Source of the DNA: an uncultured Clostridium sp.
Lineage (GTDB): Bacteria; Bacillota; Clostridia; TANB77; CAG-508
Direction: 5' to 3'
Assembly (NCBI GenBank): GCA_900553945.1
Contig: USFR01000001.1
Span: 179,548-243,547, forward strand
DNA: 64,000 bases
Every line of letters starts with the position of its first letter. The first letter of the stretch is position 1. Below are positions 28,102 through 37,166 of this stretch, piece by piece. The notes under the pieces were generated by a model. That model ran no database searches and was not told the origin of the DNA. It saw nothing but the letters and a program-made list of their open reading frames with translations. The position numbers and the translations under genes were made by a program.

Positions 28102-29195
28102 TACATATATTCCCTTCTTATTTTACTACTAACTAAAATAGGTGACATATCAATTTTTACTTCATCATTTATTTTCACATTACTATCAGAAACATCAACT
28201 GCAATATGATTCATTCCAACTCTTCCAATAACAGGATACTTTGTATCATTTATCATAACATAAATTCTATTATCCTTAAACAATGCTTTAACATTATTTT
28301 TCAAAATTCTCAATTTATCAACAAATTTAAAAGTATCATTAGCTATTTCGACATTAAAACCATCTGCATATCCAATTGGAATAATTGCTATTTTCGTTTT
28401 TTTCTTAGTTATAACTGAATTAGAATAACCAACTGGTGTTCCAACATCCACCTCTTTTAATTCCACTACATTAGATTTTAACATACCTATTCTTTTAAGT
28501 TCAATAGTGTTTTTTACAGAACCCCTTCCTAAAAACGCTGAACCTATTCTAACAGCATCGAAAAGCACATCATTTCTAGTTAAAAATGCTGATGAATTTG
28601 CAATATGATACATTGGAATTTGGATATTTTTTTCTTCTAAATATTTTTTAATATCTATAAATCTTGAAAGTTGTAAATCTGTATATTTTTGATCAGAAAA
28701 ATATGCACTTGAAAAATGTGAATATACACCTTCTACTAAAATAGATGTACTTTCTGATATTGCTTTATAAATATTTTCCTTATCTTTATAACAAAAGCCA
28801 TATCTTGAAAAACCTGTATCTATTTTAAAATGTGCAACTGCCTTAACATTTTTCTCTTTTGCTAATCTATTTAAAATAACAGCGCTATTGTAATTTCCTA
28901 TTGTAATAATAATTCCATTGTCTAATAACACTGCAATCTCCTCTTCAACAGAAGTAGCTTCCATGCATAATATTTTTGCATCTAAATTCATATTAGCTAA
29001 TTCAACTGCTTCTTCAACAGAAGAAACAGCTAAATAATTTATACCGTGATTTACTAAAAATTCAGCAAATTCTTTAAGTCCAAGGCCATAGCCATTACCT
29101 TTTACAACAGCTATAACCTTAGACTCACCTGCTTTTGTCAATATTTTTTCAATATTATATTCTAAATCTTTTGATTTAATTTCTAATAATTTCAA
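28101..29195 (-). CDS. alr: Alanine racemase
   Basis: 364 residues. The PLP lysine lies in IAVVKGNGYGLG (Lys32), where most relatives read VVKANAYG. HFKIDTGFSRYGF, SHFSSA, HIANSSAF and IPIGYADGF are family motifs, and GRVGMNHIAVDV carries the conserved Met-Asn segment. The tyrosine-bearing VGYSNS region stands where the second catalytic residue is expected. It provides D-alanine for peptidoglycan and sits between femX-like and DUF1189 genes. Confidence 0.93.
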   Translation of the reverse strand: MKLLEIKSKDLEYNIEKILTKAGESKVIAVVKGNGYGLGLKEFAEFLVNHGINYLAVSSVEEAVELANMNLDAKILCMEATSVEEEIAVLLDNGIIITIGNYNSAVILNRLAKEKNVKAVAHFKIDTGFSRYGFCYKDKENIYKAISESTSILVEGVYSHFSSAYFSDQKYTDLQLSRFIDIKKYLEEKNIQIPMYHIANSSAFLTRNDVLFDAVRIGSAFLGRGSVKNTIELKRIGMLKSNVVELKEVDVGTPVGYSNSVITKKKTKIAIIPIGYADGFNVEIANDTFKFVDKLRILKNNVKALFKDNRIYVMINDTKYPVIGRVGMNHIAVDVSDSNVKINDEVKIDMSPILVSSKIRREYM

Positions 29196-29204
29196 AATAA
29201 ACTC

Positions 29205-30266
29205 CTATTTTTTGTGTTCTTTAATTTTTCTTTTCCAATCTCTTAATGTTCTAAAAGATTTTTCAGCAAATTTATATAATTTATAAGTTAATGGTTTAAA
29301 AGGTAAATATACCTCACCTATAAACTCTGTAAACTCAGCTCCAAATCCTTTTTTAAATCTATAAAGTCCATATTGTGGATGAGATTCATCAACAACACCA
29401 GATACTCCGCGAAAATCATAAACATCGCAACCATTTTGAATAGCTTGTCTAATCATTTCCCATTGTAATAAATAGTTAGGCATTAAATTCCTGTGTTCAT
29501 TACTACTAGCGCCATACAAGTACCAAGTTTTATTACCATACATAATAGGAATAATTCCTGAAATTGGTTTTCCTTCATAATATGCCATCAAAACTTTCAT
29601 ATGCTTTGGAGCAAGTTCATCATACATTTTCTCAAAGTACTCTAAAGATCTAATTATAAATCCATCCCTGCTACCAGTTTCTATCATGATTTTATGGAAA
29701 TCTTTTAAATCTTCTCTATTTCCTTCACGTATTTCAACACCTTTTCTTTTAGCTAATCTAATATTATATCTAGTTTTTTGATGACATCCTGCCAAAATCT
29801 CATCTTCTGTTTTTCCCTTTATATCTAATCTAAAAACAAAACGAGGTTGTATCTCATCTTTAAAATCTTTTGCATCATCTTTTACTTTATATCCTATTTT
29901 TTCAACGATTTCTCTAAATTCTTTATCATTCTTTTTTATATCTGGTTCCATTCTAAAAACAAAAGCATTGTACTTTTTACCAAGTTCTCTAACTCCTTCT
30001 GTTAATTGCTTTAAAACCTCTTCATTATGAATATCACAAACAGGACCACGAGATGCATACATCATATTACCGAAAATAGGCATTTTTCTTATCCAAACAC
30101 ATATTGATCCAATTATTTTATGATTCTCATCTTCTGCAAGTACAACTTCTTTTATCCAATTTGTTTTTACTTTTCCCCATTCAAGAGACTGTTGAAAATT
30201 ACAACGCTCATGATTTTCTAAAAATTCTGTGTATTCTTGTTCTGTTTCTTTCGTTACAAACCTCAT
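29205..30266 (-). CDS. FemAB/FemX-family peptidoglycan aminoacyltransferase
   Basis: 353 residues. The N-terminal half carries FLENHERCNFQQSLEWGKVK, which is the usual start of these proteins, and the C-terminal half has YLYGASSNEHRNLMPNYLLQWEMI, a strongly conserved family signature, followed by YDFRGVSG. These enzymes add amino acids from aminoacyl-tRNA to the lysine of lipid II. Which amino acid cannot be read from the sequence. No coiled coil typical of staphylococcal FemA is evident, so a FemX/MurM-like first-residue enzyme is likely. It lies between cysS and alr, both on the path of wall synthesis or amino-acid charging. Confidence 0.9.
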   Translation of the reverse strand: MRFVTKETEQEYTEFLENHERCNFQQSLEWGKVKTNWIKEVVLAEDENHKIIGSICVWIRKMPIFGNMMYASRGPVCDIHNEEVLKQLTEGVRELGKKYNAFVFRMEPDIKKNDKEFREIVEKIGYKVKDDAKDFKDEIQPRFVFRLDIKGKTEDEILAGCHQKTRYNIRLAKRKGVEIREGNREDLKDFHKIMIETGSRDGFIIRSLEYFEKMYDELAPKHMKVLMAYYEGKPISGIIPIMYGNKTWYLYGASSNEHRNLMPNYLLQWEMIRQAIQNGCDVYDFRGVSGVVDESHPQYGLYRFKKGFGAEFTEFIGEVYLPFKPLTYKLYKFAEKSFRTLRDWKRKIKEHKK

Positions 30267-30295
30267 TTTATAAATTCCTTCCTTTGATTAATAAA

Positions 30296-31678
30296 TTATT
30301 TTTTTAACGTTACTTCTACTCCATTTTTAGTATCTTTAACAATATAACCAAGATCTAATAACTTATCTCTTAATTCATCTGACTTAGCCCAATCTTTATT
30401 CTCTCTTGCACTTTTTCTTTCTTCTAGTATATCCTTAATTTCTTCTGGCAATTCTAACTCTTCCTTATGAGATAAATCCAAACCTAAAACTTCATCAAAT
30501 TTGTCTAATAACTTAGCAAACTTATTTGATTTTACAGGATTTTTAACAACTTCCCAAACTATACTCATTGCTAAAGGCATATTTAAATCATCATTTATTG
30601 CTTCATGAAATTTATTTTCATAATCAGCAATAACACTATCAGATACATCTTCTGTACCTTCTACATGTCTATTATACCCTTCTTTTAATCTTGATAAAGC
30701 TATTTGGGCAGACTCTAAAGAATCCCATGTGAAGTTTAATTTGTTTCTATAATGTGATGTAAATGTAAACATTTTATAATCTAATGGTGAAAATCCTTTA
30801 TTCTTTAAATCTTCTAAAGTATAAATATTATTTAAACTCTTTGACATTTTCCCACCGTCTACAAGTAAGAATTCACAATGCATCCACCAATTAGCAGGAA
30901 TTTTTCCTGAATATCCTTTGCTTTGTGCAATTTCATTTTCGTGATGAATTGGAATATGATCAACTCCACCTGTGTGAATATCAAATTGTTCTCCTAAATA
31001 CTTTCTTCCCATAGCTGAACATTCAATATGCCAACCCGGATAACATTTCCCCCAAAAAGTATCCCATTTCATAATATGATTTTCTGGAGCTTTAATCCAT
31101 AATGCAAAATCTGTTACATTTTTCTTTTGGTTATCAAATTCAACTCTTGCACCGGCCTTCTGATCATCTATTTTAATTTTAGACAGAATTCCATATTTAT
31201 CCAACTTGGATGTATCAAAATAAATTGTATCATCTGTTTCATATGCATATCCATTTTCAATTATCTTTTTAACATATTCTTCCATTTCTTTAATATTGTC
31301 AGTAGCTCTACAAATAATTTCTGGCATAGAAACATTAAGTTTTCCTAAATCCTCTAAAAATTTATTCATATAAAACTCTGCTATTTCATATGGATCTTTA
31401 TGTTCTCTTCTTGCAGCTTTAGCCATTTTATCTTCGCCCTCATCAGCATCTGATTCCAAATGACCAACATCTGTAATATTCATAGCATGACGTAAATTAT
31501 AACCATTATATTTTAATACTCTTCTCAAATTATCCATAAATAAGTAGCTTCTTAAGTTACCAACATGAGCAAAATAATACACCGTAGGTCCACAAGTATA
31601 GATTCTAACTTCTTTCTCATCTATTGGCTTAAAAACTTCTTTTTCTCTTGATAATGTATTAAATAGTTTTAATTCCAT
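30296..31678 (-). CDS. cysS: Cysteinyl-tRNA synthetase
   Basis: 460 residues. CGPTVYYFAHVGN contains the HIGH box and a zinc cysteine, GWHIECSAMG gives two further zinc ligands, and GGKMSKSLNN is the KMSKS loop. The C-terminal helical domain ends with GVEVTLKK. Length is normal for the family. The gene is the first of a run through femX, alr and ftsH, but no T-box is visible upstream, where the 150-bp spacer to pbp1A holds a strong hairpin. Confidence 0.97.
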   Translation of the reverse strand: MELKLFNTLSREKEVFKPIDEKEVRIYTCGPTVYYFAHVGNLRSYLFMDNLRRVLKYNGYNLRHAMNITDVGHLESDADEGEDKMAKAARREHKDPYEIAEFYMNKFLEDLGKLNVSMPEIICRATDNIKEMEEYVKKIIENGYAYETDDTIYFDTSKLDKYGILSKIKIDDQKAGARVEFDNQKKNVTDFALWIKAPENHIMKWDTFWGKCYPGWHIECSAMGRKYLGEQFDIHTGGVDHIPIHHENEIAQSKGYSGKIPANWWMHCEFLLVDGGKMSKSLNNIYTLEDLKNKGFSPLDYKMFTFTSHYRNKLNFTWDSLESAQIALSRLKEGYNRHVEGTEDVSDSVIADYENKFHEAINDDLNMPLAMSIVWEVVKNPVKSNKFAKLLDKFDEVLGLDLSHKEELELPEEIKDILEERKSARENKDWAKSDELRDKLLDLGYIVKDTKNGVEVTLKK

Positions 31679-31778
31679 TAAAACTCTCCTTTCAAATCAA
31701 AAATATAAAGTATATAAATAAATCATTAAAAGCATTATTCAACTTTAATCATTCATCTCAAATTACTTTTACATTCAA

Positions 31779-31820
31779 ATTTTATATAATAGGAAAATTA
31801 AATTTCCTATTATATAAAAT
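31779..31820 (-). terminator. Terminator-like perfect palindrome after pbp1A
   Basis: ATTTTATATAATAGGAAA and its complement form an 18-bp perfect stem around ATTAAA. It lies just past the stop of pbp1A and ends the minus-strand transcript; its T-rich sides could make it work in both directions. Confidence 0.65.
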
Positions 31821-31830
31821 TCATCATTAT

Positions 31831-34515
31831 TTATTCATTTTTCTTTTCAACAGGTGCTGACGGACTTGTTGAAGGCTGTGTTGAAGGACTTACAGATGGG
31901 TGTGTTGATGCTGATGGTGACACAGGTACTGATGGCGATGGGCTACCAGTTGGTTTTGTTGATGGTTTTGTTGATGGTTTTGTTGATGGTTCCGTTGATG
32001 GACTAGTAACAGGTGTCGTAGGTGTAGCACTTGGTGTTGGTGTAGCCTCAGGTACTTTATGAATAGTACATGACTGAGTTGGAACAGTTTCTAACTCACT
32101 TGCTCTTTTAGTAACAATTTTTGGACATGCACCTTCAACCGCAAGCATTCCAGATTCTTCACAAATAGCATATTCTTTATCTAAATTTTGTGTTCCACAA
32201 CGTTCTGTTGGAACTTTTGATTGTATAAACCAATCTGTAACTACATTTGTACATCCAGCAGATGGTAATAATCCTGAATCATGACAAACTGTAGCTTGAA
32301 CAACATCATCAGGTTTAACAAATGTCTTAGGCTCTAATCCAGTATGAATTGACTTCATAACAGCTGACCAAATTCCTCCAGCTGGGTTAGTTGGAGATGC
32401 TTTTGTATACTTGACTTCCTCATTTTGATCATATCCATACCAACAAGCAGCAGCATAATAAGAAGTAAATCCACAAAGCCATCTATCATAATCATCATCA
32501 GTTGTACCAGTCTTAGCACATACATCCATTCCAGGTATCTTACAATAAGTAGCCGTACCGCCTCTACCATGTGTAGCTGGTGTTCCAACACCAACAACTG
32601 GTTCAGTTATAATGCTCTTGATTATATAAGACTCTGATTTTCCGAACACTTCTGTTTTTGTTTGGTGTGGTTCAATAACCACATTTCCATCTAAATCAAC
32701 AACTTTACTATAGAAGGTTGGTTGAATATATGTTCCATCATTTGCAATTGTTGCATATGCAGCAGCCATTTGTAATGGAGTAAATTCAGCAGAACCAAGA
32801 GCTAAAGATAATCCAGGAGATTGTACAGTCATATTCATTTTATTTAAATATTCAATTGATTTTGAAACACCAATTTGATTTAAAATTCTAACTGGTATAA
32901 CATTACCAGATATTTTTATTGCTTCTCTTACAGTTTGCTTTCCATAGAAAGAACCATAATAATTTTTAGGCCATGGCTTTCCATCGACACTAAACTCACT
33001 TGTTTGCTTATCATCATATACAGATGCAGGAGAAATAATTCCTTCTTGAACAGCAGGTCCTATTACTGCAATAGGTTTCATTGCAGAACCAATCTGTCTC
33101 TTAGTTTGGGTAGCTCTATTCAAATCACCATTTGTTGTTTTTGCACCAAGTTTACCAACACAACCTACAACCTTACCTGTAGAAGGCTCTATAACAACCA
33201 TAGCAGCTTGTGATTGATCATTTTTTAAAGTAACTTTATCTGCTAATTTTACTTTACCTGGCATAATATATTTATCTTTTGACATTTCTTCTTGCATAGT
33301 ATTTTGAATACTTGTTACCTGAGTTGTATAAATTTTATATCCACTACCATATAGCTTAGACTCAGCCATATCACGTGTCATGCCTTTTTCAGCCATCATT
33401 TGTTCAACAATTTCATTAAGTGCAGCTTCTGTATGCGCAGTTAAAATAACATTTGAAGTTAAAGCTCCTTGAGAGAATGGTAAACCATTATCTACTTCTG
33501 CATTAGCTGTATCAAACTCTTCTTGACTTATATAACCAAGCTCTAACATTTTATTTAAAACAACTTTTGTTCTCTTCTTACCATTTTCAATATGAGCAGC
33601 TTTCTCTTCTTCAGTTCCTATGTATGGGTTATATGAATTGGGCGTATGGTTAATACCAGCCATAAAAGCAGCTTCTGCAATTGTAACCTGTGATACATCT
33701 TTGTTAAAATAATATTCCGCACCTAATTCAACACCATTAATATTATTTCCACCAACGAAAATAATGTTTAAATATAATTCCAATATATCATCTTTAGAAA
33801 TTTCTTTCTCAACTTGTATAGCTCTAGCCATTTCTTTTACTTTTCTCAATGCAGAATCTTCATCATCATCAGTAATATTCTTAACTAGCTGTTGAGTTAT
33901 TGTACTACCACCAAATGAAGATTTTCCACCATGTAGAACATATGTAACAGTAGCAGCACCAGTTCTCTTAATATCAACACCATTATGCTCATAAAATCTC
34001 TCATCTTCGATTGCTACATAAGCTTTTGGTAAATATTCTGGCATTTGTTCTAAGCTAACTAATTTTCTTTTCTCATTACCATTCAATGAGCAAATTAATT
34101 TTCCATCAGCATCATAAACTTCTGAATTAACAAATTGAATTGTTAAATCACTTTTTGTCATCTTAAAATCAGATCCAAAGAATCCAAAGAAAATTCCTGC
34201 AAGAATTCCAGCAACAATCAAACCTGCTAAAATTCCAAGAATAAGAATTGCAAGAAGAATTTTTTTAATAATTGACCAAGCTAATTTCTTTTTCTTATTT
34301 TTCTTCTTATTTTTTACATTCTTTTTAGTACCTTTTTTAACTTTAGTTGAAGCTTTTTTTAATTCATCTTCATCAAAATTATATTTCTTAGTTTCATCTG
34401 AAATAGTATTAATCTTTCTTGTTTCTGAACTAGTTCTATTTCTAGGAACCGGCCTTTTAGGATTAACACTTCTCTTTCCACCATTTGATGAAGTTCTACC
34501 ACTTCTTTTATCCAT
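31831..34515 (-). CDS. pbpA: Class A penicillin-binding protein (PBP1A type)
   Basis: 894 residues from the ATG at 34515, chosen for GAGGAGG five bases upstream; an in-frame ATG at 34563 has none. A basic Ser/Arg-rich cytoplasmic tail (~1-95), one membrane helix, a GT51 glycosyltransferase domain with EDERFYEHNG and GGSTITQQLVKN, then the transpeptidase domain with the SxxK serine in GSAMKP, SGN in KISGNVIP and KTGTTDDDYD. The C-terminal ~90 residues are Pro/Ser/Thr rich with repeated PSTK units, probably a wall-spanning spacer. It builds and cross-links peptidoglycan. Confidence 0.93.
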   Translation of the reverse strand: MDKRSGRTSSNGGKRSVNPKRPVPRNRTSSETRKINTISDETKKYNFDEDELKKASTKVKKGTKKNVKNKKKNKKKKLAWSIIKKILLAILILGILAGLIVAGILAGIFFGFFGSDFKMTKSDLTIQFVNSEVYDADGKLICSLNGNEKRKLVSLEQMPEYLPKAYVAIEDERFYEHNGVDIKRTGAATVTYVLHGGKSSFGGSTITQQLVKNITDDDEDSALRKVKEMARAIQVEKEISKDDILELYLNIIFVGGNNINGVELGAEYYFNKDVSQVTIAEAAFMAGINHTPNSYNPYIGTEEEKAAHIENGKKRTKVVLNKMLELGYISQEEFDTANAEVDNGLPFSQGALTSNVILTAHTEAALNEIVEQMMAEKGMTRDMAESKLYGSGYKIYTTQVTSIQNTMQEEMSKDKYIMPGKVKLADKVTLKNDQSQAAMVVIEPSTGKVVGCVGKLGAKTTNGDLNRATQTKRQIGSAMKPIAVIGPAVQEGIISPASVYDDKQTSEFSVDGKPWPKNYYGSFYGKQTVREAIKISGNVIPVRILNQIGVSKSIEYLNKMNMTVQSPGLSLALGSAEFTPLQMAAAYATIANDGTYIQPTFYSKVVDLDGNVVIEPHQTKTEVFGKSESYIIKSIITEPVVGVGTPATHGRGGTATYCKIPGMDVCAKTGTTDDDYDRWLCGFTSYYAAACWYGYDQNEEVKYTKASPTNPAGGIWSAVMKSIHTGLEPKTFVKPDDVVQATVCHDSGLLPSAGCTNVVTDWFIQSKVPTERCGTQNLDKEYAICEESGMLAVEGACPKIVTKRASELETVPTQSCTIHKVPEATPTPSATPTTPVTSPSTEPSTKPSTKPSTKPTGSPSPSVPVSPSASTHPSVSPSTQPSTSPSAPVEKKNE

Positions 34516-34653
34516 AAAATCCTCCTCTACTGAAACATTAAATTTCAGTATGCAAATACACATAATTTATCTATTTGCATGTATGTCTTTTTTACTTTTT
34601 AAACATTCATTGGTATTATATTATAATTTTTAATAAATATAAAGTTTTTTTTA

Positions 34654-36594
34654 CTATTTTTCATCATTTTCAATAGCAAAATCAATCTCTCTAGCCTCTT
34701 TACTAGCCTTAATAACTTTTATTTTTACTTTATCTCCGATTTTATATATCTTATTTGACTTTTCACCAATTAATGTCTTATTTGATTCATTATAAATAAA
34801 ATATTCATCGCCTAAATCTTCAAACCTAATCAAACCTTCAACAGTACTTTCAAGTTCAACAAAAATTCCAAAATTAGTTACAGATGAAATGATTCCATCA
34901 TAAACATTTCCGATTTTATCTTCCATAAACTCAGCTTTCTTCATACTTTCAGCTTCTCTTTCAACCTTTTGTGCTACTTTTTCTCTTTCTGAAGAATTCT
35001 TAGCATATTTTGGAGCTTTTTCTGCAAATCTTTCTTTTTGCTTATCTGAGCTTCCAAAATATTCAGAAATTACTCTATGAATAAACAAATCCGGATATCT
35101 TCTAATTGGAGAAGTAAAATGGCAATAATATTTACTAGCAATACCAAAATGTCCAAGATTTTCACTTTCATATTTAGCCACTTTAAGAGTTCTTAAAATC
35201 AAATTAGAAACGACCTTCTCTTCTGGCTTTCCTTTAACTTCTTCTAAAACCTTAGAAAAAGCAGAAGAATGTACAACATCTTGGCTAATATGAATTTTAT
35301 ATCCTAAATTAAATAAAAATTTATTCAACTCCTTAACCTTATCAATATCAGGTTCTTCATGAACTCTATAGATAAAAGGTACTTCAAGCCAATAAAATCT
35401 TTCAGCAACAGTCTCATTAGCAGTAAGCATAAATTGCTCAATTATTTCATTTGCAAAACTTGTTTCATATTTCTTAACATCAATACATTTTCCTGTTATA
35501 TTATCCAAAGCAATTTTGCTCTCTGGAACATCTAAATTTAAATAGCCTTGTTTCATTCTTTTAGCTTTTAAAATTTTAGCCAATTCTTCCATCAATTTAA
35601 AATGGTCTATATACTTGTAATATTTCTTAACAATTTTCTCATCTGAATTATCTAAAATCTTCTGAACATCAGTATATGACATTCTTTCAGTAACTCTAAT
35701 AATTCCTTTATATATATCAGATGCAACAACATTACCATCTTTATCAATCTCCATTTGAACAGATAATGTATATCTATCTTGACCTGCATTTAAACTACAA
35801 AGTCCATTTGAAAGTTCTCTAGGTAGCATTGGAATAACACGGTCTAGCATATAAATACTTGTCCCTCTAATTCTAGCCTCTCTATCTAATTTAGATCTGT
35901 CTTTAACATAATGGCTAACATCAGCAATATGAACATCCAATATGTAATGCTCTCCATCCTTTGTTTTTTCTATCATTACAGCATCATCTAAATCCTTAGC
36001 TTCTTCACCATCAATTGTAAAAACAATTCTATCGCGCAAATCTACTCTATTTTTTTCATCTTTCATATCAATCTTGTCACCAAAAGCTTTTGCCTCTTCA
36101 ACAACATCTTCTGGAAATCTAGCAGGCAACTTATATTCTTTAATAAGACTAAGCATATCAACACCAGCCTGATTAATATTTCCAATAACCTCAATTATTT
36201 CACCTTCAGCCTTACGACCTTTTTCCGGATATTTTGTTATTTTTACGACAACTTTGTGATTGTTTCTTGCTTTTCCAAAATGTTTCTTAGAAATAAAAAT
36301 ATCTGTACCAAATCTTTTATCATCAGGAACAACAAATCCAAAATTCCTACAATTTTGAAAAGTTCCAACTAAAGTAGACTTTCCTCTTCTAATAATCTTT
36401 TTAATCTTTCCTTCTTTGCTTTTTCCTGACTCATCTACGATTTCAACTTCAACAACATCTTCATTCAAAGCTCCGTTAACACTTTTAGCCGGAATAAAAA
36501 TATCTTTTTCTCCTTCATTATTTTCAGGCGTTACAAAGCCAAATCCTCGCTCATGTGCTGTAAATACACCAATTATTAATTCTTTTTCTTCCAT
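34654..36594 (-). CDS. rnr: Ribonuclease R
   Basis: 646 residues. Two cold-shock domains are at the N-terminus (ERGFGFVTPENN and CRNFGFVVPDDK), then the RNB domain with DGEEAKDLDDAVMIE carrying the metal-binding aspartates and HIADVSHYV, and a C-terminal S1 domain (GNVYDGIISSVTNFGIFVEL). RNase R digests structured RNA 3' to 5' and assists trans-translation in many bacteria. It follows secG in direction, but the 230-bp gap and a hairpin at 36785-36806 suggest separate transcripts. No smpB or ssrA gene was seen nearby. Confidence 0.96.
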   Translation of the reverse strand: MEEKELIIGVFTAHERGFGFVTPENNEGEKDIFIPAKSVNGALNEDVVEVEIVDESGKSKEGKIKKIIRRGKSTLVGTFQNCRNFGFVVPDDKRFGTDIFISKKHFGKARNNHKVVVKITKYPEKGRKAEGEIIEVIGNINQAGVDMLSLIKEYKLPARFPEDVVEEAKAFGDKIDMKDEKNRVDLRDRIVFTIDGEEAKDLDDAVMIEKTKDGEHYILDVHIADVSHYVKDRSKLDREARIRGTSIYMLDRVIPMLPRELSNGLCSLNAGQDRYTLSVQMEIDKDGNVVASDIYKGIIRVTERMSYTDVQKILDNSDEKIVKKYYKYIDHFKLMEELAKILKAKRMKQGYLNLDVPESKIALDNITGKCIDVKKYETSFANEIIEQFMLTANETVAERFYWLEVPFIYRVHEEPDIDKVKELNKFLFNLGYKIHISQDVVHSSAFSKVLEEVKGKPEEKVVSNLILRTLKVAKYESENLGHFGIASKYYCHFTSPIRRYPDLFIHRVISEYFGSSDKQKERFAEKAPKYAKNSSEREKVAQKVEREAESMKKAEFMEDKIGNVYDGIISSVTNFGIFVELESTVEGLIRFEDLGDEYFIYNESNKTLIGEKSNKIYKIGDKVKIKVIKASKEAREIDFAIENDEK

Positions 36595-36784
36595 TTTCTC
36601 TCCATTTTTTATTATATTTTAAAAATTTATTACAAGAAACAAAACAGACATTTAAATCCGTTTATGCTTATTCTAACAATTCCTGAGTTTATATCCTCCT
36701 TCACATACAAAATCTGTCTAACAAATTTCTATACAGAATATTAACATTACAGAAAAGGCAGAAAACTTTCTTATAATTAAAGAA

Positions 36785-36806
36785 GCGATGAATATAACTT
36801 CACCGC
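36785..36806 (-). terminator. Probable terminator after secG
   Basis: On the minus strand GCGGTGAA pairs with TTCATCGC (one G-U) around GTTATA and is followed by TTCTTTAATT. It lies about twenty bases past the secG stop. Confidence 0.55.
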
Positions 36807-36827
36807 CCCAAAAAACTTATTTATACT

Positions 36828-37082
36828 CTACGCAATTTTCATATTTAAAATAGTAAGAACTATAGTTAAAATTACAAATATTGTAGAAAATAAAATTGTA
36901 TAATTTTTAAGTTTACCCTCACGAGTTCTTCCTTTATTTTTCTCATAGAAATTATTTCCTGAAGATCCCATTATACTTTCTGAAGCTCCACCTTTATCAC
37001 TTTTTTGTAAAAGTACTAATACTATTATAAATAAACAGCAAAGTACATATAATACTGATAATACATTAACCAATACACTCAT
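36828..37082 (-). CDS. secG: Protein-export membrane protein SecG
   Basis: 84 residues from the ATG at 37082, chosen because TTGGAGGAAA precedes it; starting further upstream would begin inside that site. Two membrane helices enclose VLVLLQKSDKGGASESIMGSSG, the conserved SecG loop. SecG is the small subunit of the SecYEG channel. It follows ileS by about 70 bp on the same strand. Confidence 0.95.
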   Translation of the reverse strand: MSVLVNVLSVLYVLCCLFIIVLVLLQKSDKGGASESIMGSSGNNFYEKNKGRTREGKLKNYTILFSTIFVILTIVLTILNMKIA

Positions 37083-37166
37083 TACTATTTCCTCCAACTT
37101 TCTTGCTTAATAATCAAATTTTAACATAACTCCGATAAAGTTACAAATATATTTATACACTTTTTA

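Noticed and set aside
32355..32597. 80-codon frame on the minus strand inside pbp1A
   Set aside because: It overlaps the transpeptidase region in another frame, has no ribosome site, and unlike tnpV shows no family match.
36600..36827. Small gene or regulatory RNA between secG and rnr
   Set aside because: Apart from the secG terminator hairpin, no start with a ribosome site and no stable fold was found.
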